Origin: Sphingomonas carotinifaciens
GTDB lineage: Bacteria > Pseudomonadota > Alphaproteobacteria > Sphingomonadales > Sphingomonadaceae
NCBI RefSeq assembly: GCF_009789535.1
Contig: NZ_WSUT01000005.1
Coordinates: 434,001-498,000, forward strand
Reading direction: 5' to 3'
DNA: 64,000 nt
Position 1 is the first letter of the stretch. Each line of letters opens with the position of its first letter. Of the stretch, positions 42,069 through 54,815 are shown one piece after another. Both the position numbers and the translations under genes were made by a program. A model generated the notes under the pieces. The model searched no databases, was not told where the DNA came from, and was given only the letters and a program-made list of their open reading frames with translations.

Positions 42069-44660
42069 ATGGACATGCAGCACAGCGCCGCCACCCCGTC
42101 GGTCATCCACCGCGCGGATTACCGCCCGCCCGCCTGGCGCGTGCCCGAACTGGCGCTGGATTTCGATCTCGACCCGGCCGCCACACGCGTCCGCGCCACG
42201 CTGTCGGTGGAACGCGGCGGCGCGCACGGCGAACCGCTGCGTCTGGATGGCGAGGGGCTGACCCCGCTGGCGGTCCGTGTCGACGGCGTCGCGGTCAACG
42301 ACTGGTGGATGGAGGGCGAGCGGCTCGTCGTGCCGCTTGCCGGCGACGCGCACCGCGTCGAGACGGAGGTGGAGATCGCGCCCGATCGCAACACCCAGTT
42401 GATGGGCCTCTACGCGTCCGGCGGCAATCTGTGCACCCAGTGCGAGGCGGAGGGGTTTCGCCGCATCACCTTCTTTCCCGATCGCCCCGACGTCCTCACC
42501 GTCTACCGGGTGCGGATGACCGCGGACGCCCGGCGCTTTCCCGTCCTGCTGTCGAACGGCGATCCCGTTGGCCAAGGCGAGCTGCCGGACGGCCGCCACT
42601 GGGCCGAATGGCACGATCCCTTTCCCAAGCCGTCCTATCTGTTCGCGCTGGTCGCGGGCGATCTGGCGGTCAATCGCGGCACCTTCACCACCCGTTCGGG
42701 GCGCGTGGTGCAACTCGGCATCTGGGTTCGCGCCGCCGACCTGCCCAAGACCGATCATGCGCTCCACGCGCTCAAACTGTCGATGGCGTGGGACGAGCGC
42801 GTCTATGGCCGCGAATATGATCTCGACGTGTTCAACATCGTCGCGGTCGACGATTTCAACTTCGGCGCGATGGAGAACAAGGGGCTGAACATCTTCAACA
42901 GCCGCTACATCCTCGCCGATCCCGATACCGCGACCGATTACGACTATGACGCGATCGCCGCCGTCGTCGCGCACGAATATTTCCACAACTGGTCGGGCAA
43001 CCGCATCACCTGCCGCGACTGGTTCCAATTGTCGCTGAAGGAAGGTTTCACCGTCTATCGCGACCAGGGCTTCTCCGCCGATCAGGGCTCGCCCGCGGTC
43101 AAGCGGATCGAGGATGTGCGCGGGCTTCGCGCCAGCCAGTTTCCCGAGGATTCGGGCCCTCTCGCCCATCCGGTCCGCCCCGAGGCCTATCTGGAAATCT
43201 CGAACTTCTACACCGCCACCATCTACAACAAGGGCGCCGAGCTGATCCGGATGATGGCGACCATCCTGGGGCCCCAGTCCTTCCGCGCCGCCACCGACCT
43301 GTATTTCGACCGCTTCGACGGGACGGCCGCCACCTGCGAGGATTTCGTGGCCTGCATGGAGGAAGCGGGCGGCATCGACCTGTCGCAATTCCGCCTGTGG
43401 TACAGCCAAGCCGGCACCCCGCGCGTCTCCGCCAGCCTTGAGCATCAGGCCGGCGGCGGCCGCGCCACGCTGCGCCTCGCCCAGCATGTGCCCCCCACCC
43501 CCGGCCAGCCGGTCAAGCAATCCATGGTGCTGCCGCTGCGCCTGCGCCTGTTCGGCGCGCAAACCGGCCAGCCGCTGACCGACGAACAGCTCGTCCTGCT
43601 CGACCAGCCCAGCAAGACCATCGTCTTCGAAACCGTGGCCGAGCGGCCGGTGCTGTCGATCAATCGCGGCTTCTCCGCCCCGGTGGTGGTGGAAAGCGAC
43701 CGCTCGCCCGCCGACCTCGCCTTCCTGTCCGCGCATGACGACGACCCCTTCGCCCGGTACGAGGCGATGCAGCAACTGATGCTCGACACCCTCGTCGCCG
43801 GCGCGCTCGGCGATGCGGCCGATCATCAGGGCGTGGTCGATGCGGTCGCGCGCACCCTCGACGGCCCCGATCTTGACTGGGCGTTCCTGGCGGAGGCGGT
43901 GCTGATCCCCTCCGAAAACTTTGTCGGCGACCAGTTGGCGGTGGTCGATCCGCAAGGAATTCATACCGCGCGCGAGGCGCTTCGCCAGGCCCTCGGCACC
44001 GCGCTCGCCGATCGCTGGCGTGCGCTCTACGACCAGACCGGACAGGGCGCCTACACCTATTCGCCGGAGGCCAAGGGCAAGCGCCGGCTGCGCGGCGTCG
44101 CGCTCGGCTATATCGCCGCCAGCGGCGCCCCCGACGCCGCCGACCTCGCCTTCCGCCAGTTCGAGGCGGCCGACAACATGACCGACCGGCAAAGCGCGCT
44201 CAGCACGCTGGTCAATCTTGGTGGCCCGGCGTGCCAGGCGGCCCTCGACCGCTTCTACACGCGCTATGCCGGCAACGCGCTCGTGCTCGACAAATGGTTC
44301 CAGACGCAGGCGCTGTCCTCACGCGACGATACCGGTGCGGTGGTCGCGGCGCTTGCCCGCCATCCGGACTTCACCCTCGCCAATCCCAACCGCGCCCGCG
44401 CGCTGATCGGCGCGTTCGGCGTCAACCAGCGTGCCTTCAACGCCGCCGACGGCTCGGGCTATCGCTTCCTCGCCGACCAGCTGATCGCGCTCGACCGCCT
44501 CAACCCGCAGACCGCCGCCAAGCTGCTCCCCCCGCTCGGCCGCTGGCGCCGCTTCGACGCCGCCCGCGCCGACCTCATGCGCGCCGAGCTGCAACGCATC
44601 GTCGCGGTCCCCGGCCTGTCCCGCGATCTCTACGAGCAGGCCAGCAAGTCATTGGAGTAA
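42069..44660 (+). CDS. pepN: Aminopeptidase N (M1 zinc metallopeptidase)
   Basis: Cytoplasmic M1 aminopeptidase of 863 residues, the length of the proteobacterial PepN subfamily. The ATG at 42069 gives the expected short N-terminus. The substrate-recognition loop FGAMENKGLN precedes the zinc site: His302-Glu303-x-x-His306 in HEYFHNWSGNR and Glu325 in SLKEGFTVYRDQ. The N-terminal beta domain (residues ~1-190) and the C-terminal helical domain (~540-863) are complete. It removes N-terminal residues in peptide recycling. It stands alone, preceded by the inverted repeat at 41950-41983 and followed by a REP element. Confidence 0.97.
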   Translation: MDMQHSAATPSVIHRADYRPPAWRVPELALDFDLDPAATRVRATLSVERGGAHGEPLRLDGEGLTPLAVRVDGVAVNDWWMEGERLVVPLAGDAHRVETEVEIAPDRNTQLMGLYASGGNLCTQCEAEGFRRITFFPDRPDVLTVYRVRMTADARRFPVLLSNGDPVGQGELPDGRHWAEWHDPFPKPSYLFALVAGDLAVNRGTFTTRSGRVVQLGIWVRAADLPKTDHALHALKLSMAWDERVYGREYDLDVFNIVAVDDFNFGAMENKGLNIFNSRYILADPDTATDYDYDAIAAVVAHEYFHNWSGNRITCRDWFQLSLKEGFTVYRDQGFSADQGSPAVKRIEDVRGLRASQFPEDSGPLAHPVRPEAYLEISNFYTATIYNKGAELIRMMATILGPQSFRAATDLYFDRFDGTAATCEDFVACMEEAGGIDLSQFRLWYSQAGTPRVSASLEHQAGGGRATLRLAQHVPPTPGQPVKQSMVLPLRLRLFGAQTGQPLTDEQLVLLDQPSKTIVFETVAERPVLSINRGFSAPVVVESDRSPADLAFLSAHDDDPFARYEAMQQLMLDTLVAGALGDAADHQGVVDAVARTLDGPDLDWAFLAEAVLIPSENFVGDQLAVVDPQGIHTAREALRQALGTALADRWRALYDQTGQGAYTYSPEAKGKRRLRGVALGYIAASGAPDAADLAFRQFEAADNMTDRQSALSTLVNLGGPACQAALDRFYTRYAGNALVLDKWFQTQALSSRDDTGAVVAALARHPDFTLANPNRARALIGAFGVNQRAFNAADGSGYRFLADQLIALDRLNPQTAAKLLPPLGRWRRFDAARADLMRAELQRIVAVPGLSRDLYEQASKSLE

Positions 44661-44672
44661 GCTAAAAACCTT

Positions 44673-44730
44673 CGTTCGCCCTGAGCGAAGGCGAAGGGCA
44701 AGCACAACGCCGTCGGCTTCCCTCGCTCAG
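44673..44730. repeat. REP/REPIN element of the CTGAGCGAAG family between pepN and csaA
   Basis: CGTTCGCCCTGAGCGAAG... to GAAGGGC (44673-44699) is a REP unit closely related to the one at 22948-22969, followed by a decayed inverted partner GGCTTCCCTCGCTCAG (44715-44730). Its right edge coincides with the stop codon of leftward csaA, so the element sits at the convergent junction of pepN and csaA. Confidence 0.75.
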
Positions 44731-45098
44731 AACAACCGTCCGCCATCGGGCACCGGCTCGCTCGGGCGCGCCAGCACCACCTTGCCGTCCGCGTCCGGAA
44801 AGCCCAGCGTCAACACCTCGGACATCATCGGCCCGATCTGCCGCGGCGGGAAGTTCACCACCGCCGCCACCTGGGTACCGACCAGGCTATCCACCGGATG
44901 ATGCTCGGTGATCTGCGCGGACGACCGCTTGATCCCGATGGCGGGGCCGAAGTCGATGGTCAGCTTGATCGCCGGCTTGCGCGCTTCGGGAAACGGCTCC
45001 GCGGCGACGACCGTCCCCACCCGGATATCGACCTTCAGGAAAGCGTCGAACCCGATGGTCTCCGCGGCTGCCGCCGCCGGATCATGCGATACGTGCAT
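44727..45098 (-). CDS. csaA: CsaA-type tRNA-binding protein
   Basis: 123-residue protein consisting of a single EMAP/Arc1p-like tRNA-binding OB fold. Conserved CsaA blocks are FLKVDIRVGTVVAAEPFPEA, IDFGPAIGIKRSSAQITEH, VVNFPPRQIGPMMSEVLTLG. Family members bind tRNA and show chaperone-like or export-assisting activity. Its ATG overlaps the stop of the upstream GST gene (TGATG), implying translational coupling. Length and motifs are typical. Confidence 0.95.
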   Translation of the reverse strand: MHVSHDPAAAAAETIGFDAFLKVDIRVGTVVAAEPFPEARKPAIKLTIDFGPAIGIKRSSAQITEHHPVDSLVGTQVAAVVNFPPRQIGPMMSEVLTLGFPDADGKVVLARPSEPVPDGGRLF

Positions 45099-45769
45099 CA
45101 GAAGTCCACATTGTCATAATGGGCCGGCGGCCCGATCAACTCCATCCGCTCGGACAGCAGCGGACGGAAGGAGGGCCGGCTCTTCAGCCCGCGATACCAG
45201 CGCGCGGTCTGCTCATGCCCCTTCCAGTCGATCCCGCCCAGATAGTCCGCCACCGAAATCTGCGCCGCCGCCGCCAGATCGGCCAGGCTCAGCGTCGCGC
45301 CCCCCAGCCAGTTGCGATGGTCGAGCAGATAGTCGGTATAATCGAGATGCCCGACCGCGGCCTTCATCGCCTCGCGCAGCGCCCGGCCATCGGGGCTGCC
45401 CACCTTGGCGACGCGCTTCACCATCCGCTCGTGCAGCAGCGGCCCGGTCACGTCGCGGTAGAAATGCGTGTCGAACCACGTCACCAGCCGGCGGATCTCG
45501 GCGCGGTTCACCGCGGTGCCGTTGATCATCGCGGCCTTTTCGACGGTTTCCTCGAAATACTCGCAGATCGCCATCGAATCGATCAGCAGCATGCCGCGCT
45601 GGTTGTCGACCATCACCGGCGTCTGGCCGGCAGGGTTCATGTCCAGGAATTCATCCCGCCGCAGCCAGGGCGATTCGCGCACCAGCTCGTATCCCACGCC
45701 CTTCTCGCCCAGCAGGAGGCGCACCTTGCGCGAGAAGGGACACAGGGGAAATTGAAAGAGCTGCCACAT
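45098..45769 (-). CDS. Glutathione S-transferase family protein
   Basis: Cytosolic GST-like protein of 223 residues. The ATG at 45769 (MWQLFQFPLCPFSRKVRLLL) follows AGGTGAGGG; a GTG nine bases upstream is possible. The thioredoxin domain has a CPFS motif (Cys12), the cis-proline NPAGQTPVMVDN and the glutathione-gamma-glutamyl contact LIDSMAICEYFEE. The helical domain carries LSLADLAAAAQISVADYLG, containing the N-capping box. The Cys-containing active site suggests thiol transferase or beta/omega-like activity. Its stop overlaps csaA's start. Detoxification substrate not readable. Confidence 0.9.
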   Translation of the reverse strand: MWQLFQFPLCPFSRKVRLLLGEKGVGYELVRESPWLRRDEFLDMNPAGQTPVMVDNQRGMLLIDSMAICEYFEETVEKAAMINGTAVNRAEIRRLVTWFDTHFYRDVTGPLLHERMVKRVAKVGSPDGRALREAMKAAVGHLDYTDYLLDHRNWLGGATLSLADLAAAAQISVADYLGGIDWKGHEQTARWYRGLKSRPSFRPLLSERMELIGPPAHYDNVDF

Positions 45770-45807
45770 GGCCCTCACCTAAGCGCCAGTGGCAGCCCTC
45801 GCCAAGC

Positions 45808-50318
<4,511 letters not shown>

Positions 50319-50319
<1 letters not shown>

Positions 50320-50909
50320 CACTTCTTGTCCTGCTGGATCTTCGCCATGTCCTTGGCGAACGCTGCCACGTCCTGCTGAACCCGTTCCATCGACCGGGCC
50401 ATCATCTGCCGCTGCCATGCCGCCACGTCCGGATCGCTCATCAGGGTGGACGCTTCGCGCATATAGACCTGCCCCGTCGGCGTTTCGAAGAACGTGCGAA
50501 GGTCACCGAGCTGTGCGACGGTGAAGCGCCGGGCATAGGCGCGGCTCATCGCCTCCACCATGCTGGGCAGGTCCGCCTCCAACATCGCCATCGTCTTCTC
50601 GTTCTGGCGCGTCATGAAGGTGTCGAACGTGGCACGGGCGCGCTGGTCGCGACCGATCGCGTCCGCAAAGACGGGCGCCTGCATCATGCCCTGACGGATA
50701 TTGGTCAGCATCGGGTCGAGCAGCGACCGGATCATCGCGGCGCGCGTGGCGGGGGGCATGATCAGGTCGATCACCTGCCGCGCCGCGGCCAGTCGCGCGG
50801 GTTCGATCGGCGCGGCGGCGGTCGCGGGCGGGGTCGCCTGTTGTGCGAGCGCCGCGGCTGGCATCGCCAGCGCCAGCGTCAGCGCCGAGCCATATGCGAT
50901 GCGCCTCAC
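50319..50909 (-). CDS. DUF2059-domain exported protein embedded between gltD and gltB
   Basis: 196-residue protein, start GTG at 50909 overlapping the gltD stop (GTGA), stop overlapping the gltB start (TGATG). A signal peptide is evident (VRRIAYGSALTLALAMPAAALAQ). The mature part is helical, with the DUF2059 pattern: AARQVIDLIMPPATRAAMIRSL, then FMTRQNEKTMAMLEADLPSMVEAMSRAYARRF (in separate segments) and LRTFFETPTGQVYMR. Family function is unknown; members are periplasmic. Interposition in the glutamate synthase operon with both junctions overlapping means it is made in step with GltD and GltB. Any tie to nitrogen assimilation is inference. Confidence 0.85.
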
Positions 50910-52348
50910 GCCGCTTGCCTTTCGTTCTTGGCCTTGTTCTTCAGCCACTTGTGCATCGCGCTCGCCACGTCGCGGCCGTCGCGGATCGCCCACACCACCA
51001 GGCTGGCCCCGCGCACGATGTCGCCGGCGGCAAACACGCCGTCCAGGCTGGTCATCAGCGTGCGGCTGTCGACCAGCACGGTGCCCCAGCGGCTGACGCC
51101 CAGTTCGGGCGCGCCGAACAGGCCGGGCAGGTCCTCGGCGTCGAAGCCGAGCGCCTTGATGACCATGTCCGCCTCCAGCGCGAACTCGCCGCCCGGATCG
51201 ACCTCGGGCGAGCGCCGGCCGCTGGCATCCGCCGCCCCCAGCCGCATCCGGTTGGCGCGCACGGCATGCACCGCCTCGCCGCCCTCGAAGCCCAGCGGCG
51301 CGGACAGCCAGACGAACTCGGCGCCTTCCTCCTCGGCATTGGCGACTTCACGCTGGCTGCCCGGCATGTTCGCGCGGTCGCGGCGGTACAGGCACTTCAC
51401 GCTCTTGGCGCCCTGGCGGATGGCGGTACGCACGCAGTCCATCGCGGTGTCGCCGCCGCCGATCACCACCACATTCTTGCCCGCCGCATCCAGCCGGCCG
51501 TCCTCGAACGCCTCGACCGTGTCGCCAAAGCCCTTGCGGTTCGATGCGGTCAGGTAATCCAGCGCCGCGATCACGCCCTCGGCGGCGGCACCGTCCACAT
51601 CGACGTTGCGCGCCTTGTATACCCCCGTCGCGATCAGGATCGCGTCATGACGCTGGCGAAGCTCGTCCAGCCTGGCATCCTCGCCGACCGAAAAGCCCTC
51701 GTGAAACACGATGCCGCCCGCCTTCAGCCGCTCGACGCGGCGCATCACCACGGGCTTCTCCAGCTTGAACCCCGGAATGCCGTAGGTCAGCAGCCCGCCG
51801 GCCCGGTCGTGCCGGTCGTACACATGCACGTCATAGCCGTATCCGCGCAGATATTCCGCCGCGCTCAACCCGGCCGGCCCCGCGCCGATCACGCCCACGG
51901 ACAGTCCGCGTGCCGGCCCCGGCACCAGCGGCTCGACCCAGCCCTCTTCCCAGGCGGTGTCCGTGATGAACTTCTCGACCGACCCGATCGTGACCGCGCC
52001 GTGACCGGAGAATTCGATCACGCAATTCCCCTCGCACAGCCGGTCCTGCGGACAGATGCGCCCGCAGATTTCCGGCATGGTCGAGGTCGCGTTGGAAAGC
52101 TCATAGGCTTCGCGCAGCCGCCCCTCGGCGGTCAGGCGCAGCCAGTCGGGAATGTGATTGTGCAGCGGACAATGCACCGAGCAATAGGGCACGCCGCACT
52201 GCGAACAGCGCCCCGCCTGATCTTCGGCGGCCGCCACGGCATAGCGCCCTGCGATCTCCTGAAAATCTTCCGCACGATGGGTCGCGTCCCGCTTGGCTGG
52301 ATAAGCCTGCTCGCGTCCCACGAACTTCAACATAGATTCGTTCGCCAT
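50906..52348 (-). CDS. gltD: Glutamate synthase small subunit
   Basis: Iron-sulfur flavoprotein of 480 residues that passes electrons from NADPH to GltB. The ATG at 52348 follows GGAGGCGGGT. Two cysteine clusters for 4Fe-4S centres are present near the N-terminus (CSQCGVPYCSVHCP and CGRICPQDRLCEGNC). FAD binding is at SVGVIGAGPAGLSAAEYLR, NADPH binding at NVVVIGGGDTAMDCVRTA, and the C-terminal FAD contact at DGVFAAGDIVRGASLV. It is first in the gltD-DUF2059-gltB operon; two palindromes lie upstream at 52412-52483. Confidence 0.97.
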   Translation of the reverse strand: MANESMLKFVGREQAYPAKRDATHRAEDFQEIAGRYAVAAAEDQAGRCSQCGVPYCSVHCPLHNHIPDWLRLTAEGRLREAYELSNATSTMPEICGRICPQDRLCEGNCVIEFSGHGAVTIGSVEKFITDTAWEEGWVEPLVPGPARGLSVGVIGAGPAGLSAAEYLRGYGYDVHVYDRHDRAGGLLTYGIPGFKLEKPVVMRRVERLKAGGIVFHEGFSVGEDARLDELRQRHDAILIATGVYKARNVDVDGAAAEGVIAALDYLTASNRKGFGDTVEAFEDGRLDAAGKNVVVIGGGDTAMDCVRTAIRQGAKSVKCLYRRDRANMPGSQREVANAEEEGAEFVWLSAPLGFEGGEAVHAVRANRMRLGAADASGRRSPEVDPGGEFALEADMVIKALGFDAEDLPGLFGAPELGVSRWGTVLVDSRTLMTSLDGVFAAGDIVRGASLVVWAIRDGRDVASAMHKWLKNKAKNERQAA

Positions 52349-52411
52349 ACCCGCCTCCGAAGACGCGGATATTGCGCACACGCTGCCTTGTCACTCGCAA
52401 AACAGCATTTG

Positions 52412-52483
52412 AGACAGCATTGCTGTCTATAATAGATGCGATAGGCGACTCAGTTGCGGGTCGCTCGCAACTGAGTCGCCTAT
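52412..52483. promoter_or_regulatory. Two palindromes between uppP and the gltD operon
   Basis: AGACAGCA-T-TGCTGTCT (52412-52428) is an odd-centred perfect dyad of 8-bp arms, 64 bases before the gltD start. Just upstream, an 18-bp perfect inverted repeat ATAGGCGACTCAGTTGCG (52441-52458) and its complement (52466-52483) enclose a 7-base loop. The large hairpin lies 20 bases after the uppP stop but lacks a T run on either side, so it may terminate uppP factor-dependently. The smaller dyad looks like an operator for gltD. TATAATAG at 52427-52434 may be a promoter element. Confidence 0.6.
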
Positions 52484-52502
52484 ATTAGGTCCGGTTTAAA
52501 CC

Positions 52503-53303
52503 TTACCGCATCGACAGGGCGATCAGGGCCACCGCACCCGCCGCGATTCGGTACCAGGCAAAGGGGGCAAAGCCGTGCTTGGTCACCACCGCCAGGAATG
52601 CCTTCACCACCGCCAGCGCCACCACGAACGACACCACGAAACCGACCGCGATCAGTTGCAGGTCGCCGCTGGTGATCGCGTCGTGATGCTTGGCCATCTG
52701 CAGAACGGTGGCACCGGTCAGCGTCGGCAGCGCCAGGAAGAAGCTGAACTCGGCCGCCGTCTGCCGCTCGATGCCCAGCGCCATAGCGCCCATGATCGTC
52801 GCGCCCGAACGGCTGACGCCGGGGATCATCGCGATGCACTGGACAAGGCCGATGCTGGCCGACTGGCCCACCGACACCGCCGCGATCCCGCCGGACTGTT
52901 TGGGCCGCGCCAGCCGCTCGATGACGAGGATGCCGATGCCGCCGACGATCAGCGCCCAGGCGACCACCGTGGCATTCTCCAGCAGCGTCTCGATCTGGTC
53001 GTTGAACGCCAGTCCCAGCGCCACCGCCGGCACGAAGGCGATCAACAGGTTGCGCACAAAGGCGATCGACTCGCGCGACCCGCGCATCAGCCCCTGCAAC
53101 ACCGCCCAGAAGGTACGCCAGTACAGCACCACGATCGCCAGGATCGCCCCCGGCTGAATCGCGATGTTGAACACCGCCCAGCGCTGCGGATCATAGCCGA
53201 GCAGTTCGGTGGCCAGCACGAGGTGGCCGGTTGAGGATACGGGCAGGAATTCGGTCACCCCCTCGACGATGCCGAGGAGGATGGCGATGAGGATTTCGGA
53301 CAA
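52503..53303 (-). CDS. uppP: Undecaprenyl-diphosphatase UppP/BacA
   Basis: Integral membrane pyrophosphatase of 266 residues that recycles undecaprenyl diphosphate to the monophosphate for cell-wall synthesis and confers bacitracin tolerance. TTG at 53303 is taken as start: GGGAG lies 8 bases upstream and it yields the canonical opening LSEILIAILLGIVEGVTEF. Active-site motifs are EGVTEFLPVSSTGHL and PGVSRSGAT. About eight helices are predicted. It lies 26 bases after the NDUFA9-like gene on the same strand and is probably co-transcribed with it. Confidence 0.96.
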   Translation of the reverse strand: MSEILIAILLGIVEGVTEFLPVSSTGHLVLATELLGYDPQRWAVFNIAIQPGAILAIVVLYWRTFWAVLQGLMRGSRESIAFVRNLLIAFVPAVALGLAFNDQIETLLENATVVAWALIVGGIGILVIERLARPKQSGGIAAVSVGQSASIGLVQCIAMIPGVSRSGATIMGAMALGIERQTAAEFSFFLALPTLTGATVLQMAKHHDAITSGDLQLIAVGFVVSFVVALAVVKAFLAVVTKHGFAPFAWYRIAAGAVALIALSMR

Positions 53304-53329
53304 AAGCGTGTCTCCCGGGGGGATATGGA

Positions 53330-54265
53330 TCAGGCGGCGATCGTCTTCAGGCGCCGGCCGAAGCGGCCCTGACGACGGAAGCGTACCAGCCATTCGGGGG
53401 CGACCGCTTCCAGCGGACGGGGCGCGATGCCGAATGCGGCAAAGCCTTCGGCGCCATCGCTCACCACATTGTCGGTCTGCAGCATGCGCCACTGGTCGCG
53501 GGTGATCGGGCTGCCGGGCAGGCTGGCGAGCATCGAGCCCACGCTGTCCGGCAGTTCCACGATCGATGGCGAGCGGCCCAGCGCCTCGGCGATCCACCGG
53601 ATCAGCGCACCCATGCTGATGATGTCGGGCCCGCCCAGTTCATAGATATGTCCGCCATGCGTGCCGGGATCGGCGACCGCGGCCACGATCGCCTCGGCCA
53701 CGTCCGCGACGAATACTGGCTGGAACCGCGTCGGCGCGCGCAGTACCGGCACCACCGGCGCCTTGGCGACCATGCCGGCGAACCGGTTCACGAACTGGTC
53801 CTCGCGCCCGAACACGATCGAGGGGCGCATGATCGTCGCACCGGGGAAGGCGGCCCGCACCGCGGCCTCTCCCTCGCCCTTGCTGCGCGCATAGCCCGAT
53901 TCGGCCTGTGGGTTCGCACCGATCGCCGACACCTGCACCAGCGCCTCGACGCCCGCGTTTCGCGCCGCCTCTGCCACGATCCGCGCGCCCTCGATATGGT
54001 AGCGCTGGAAATCGCCCGCCAGCACGCCGACCAGATTCACCACCGCATCCGCACCCGCCACCGCGCGCGCGATCGTCTCGGGTCGCGAAACGTCGGCGGC
54101 GATGAACTGCGTCTGCCCCAGCCCGCCCTGCGGCTTCAGGAAAAAGGCCCCGCGTGGATCGCGCTGCGCGATCCGTACCCGTGCCCCGGCCCTCAACAGG
54201 GCCTGCGCGACGTACCGGCCGACAAAGCCTCCACCGCCGATCAGCGTCACCAGCTTGTTCTTCAT
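53330..54265 (-). CDS. Complex I NDUFA9-like atypical SDR protein
   Basis: 311-residue NAD(P)-binding Rossmann protein of the atypical SDR5 group. The opening KLVTLIGGGGFVGRYVAQALLRAG is the signature; AVVNLVGVLAGDFQRYHIEGA, VSAIGANPQAESGYARSKGEGE and ATIMRPSIVFGREDQFVNRF follow. The YxxxK pair is present as YARSK. Relatives include the NDUFA9 accessory subunit of mitochondrial complex I and bacterial quinone-biosynthesis-linked or UbiE-neighbour proteins. The ATG at 54265 is preferred over GTG at 54274; neither ribosome site is strong. Role in complex I is not implied by context. Confidence 0.9.
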   Translation of the reverse strand: MKNKLVTLIGGGGFVGRYVAQALLRAGARVRIAQRDPRGAFFLKPQGGLGQTQFIAADVSRPETIARAVAGADAVVNLVGVLAGDFQRYHIEGARIVAEAARNAGVEALVQVSAIGANPQAESGYARSKGEGEAAVRAAFPGATIMRPSIVFGREDQFVNRFAGMVAKAPVVPVLRAPTRFQPVFVADVAEAIVAAVADPGTHGGHIYELGGPDIISMGALIRWIAEALGRSPSIVELPDSVGSMLASLPGSPITRDQWRMLQTDNVVSDGAEGFAAFGIAPRPLEAVAPEWLVRFRRQGRFGRRLKTIAA

Positions 54266-54372
54266 GCCATTCACCCGCGAAAGAGAAAAAAAGTGCGTGC
54301 CGCCCCTTTGCCGTTCACTTCCCCCGTTGACAAGGCATCCAAACCCACCCTAAAGGCGCGGCCCTACCCCGT

Positions 54373-54459
54373 GCCCAGATGGCGGAATTGGTAGACGCAC
54401 CAGCTTCAGGTGCTGGCGATCGCAAGGTCGTGGAGGTTCGAGTCCTCTTCTGGGCACCA
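54373..54459 (+). tRNA. tRNA-Leu (anticodon CAG)
   Basis: Class II tRNA of 87 nucleotides including encoded CCA. The acceptor stem GCCCAGA pairs with TCTGGGC (54449-54455), discriminator A. The D arm begins TGGCGGAATTGGTAGACGCA, the anticodon arm reads CCAGC-TTCAGGT-GCTGG with CAG in the loop, a long variable arm follows, and the T loop is GGTTCGAGTCC. It decodes CTG, heavily used in this GC-rich genome. A short TTTCCACC/GGTGGAAA hairpin follows directly at 54461-54479. Confidence 0.97.
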
Positions 54460-54815
54460 TTTTCCACCCATGGTGGAAATGCAGTTTGCGGCGGATCGGA
54501 TGATCCAGGTGGCAAACTCTTGGCGTCATGCTTGGTCATGGCCGCATGCAGCAATCGACAATTTGGACAAGGTCGCGACTGATCGCTGTGTGACGCGTGG
54601 CGATGTTTGGCGCGTCCACAAAGTCTGTGCGGCGTCATTGCCCCGTAAAAGGCTCATCAGGCGTCTTTACCCCTTTTCGCACTGCGAGGATGCCGAACCG
54701 CCCGATCTGCGCGTGAGGCCCCTGAAAAGCAAAAGGGAGCGGCGTCCGGACGACACCACTCCCTTTACCGGCGGCGGAGCTTTCGCCCCGCCGCCAAGAT
54801 ACCCGTCAGGGCAGC
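54460..54815. other. Intergenic region after tRNA-Leu, no gene seen
   Basis: About 356 bases. A perfect 8-bp hairpin (54461-54468, 54472-54479, CAT loop) right after the tRNA may serve in 3' processing or termination; no T run follows. The middle part (54480-54725) has lower GC and no open frame with recognisable content. The right end holds the receptor terminator. There is no copy of the tRNA 3' end or integrase that would mark an integrated element. Confidence 0.6.
54732..54766 (-). terminator. Rho-independent terminator of the third TonB receptor
   Basis: On the minus strand AAAGGGAG (54759-54766 complement) pairs with CTCCCTTT (54732-54739 complement) around a 19-base loop, and the stem is followed by TGCTTTT. 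It lies about 50 bases beyond the receptor stop. Confidence 0.75.

Noticed and set aside
54373..54815. tRNA-Leu as an attachment site of an integrated element
   Set aside because: No integrase and no repeated copy of the tRNA 3' end was found in the following sequence.
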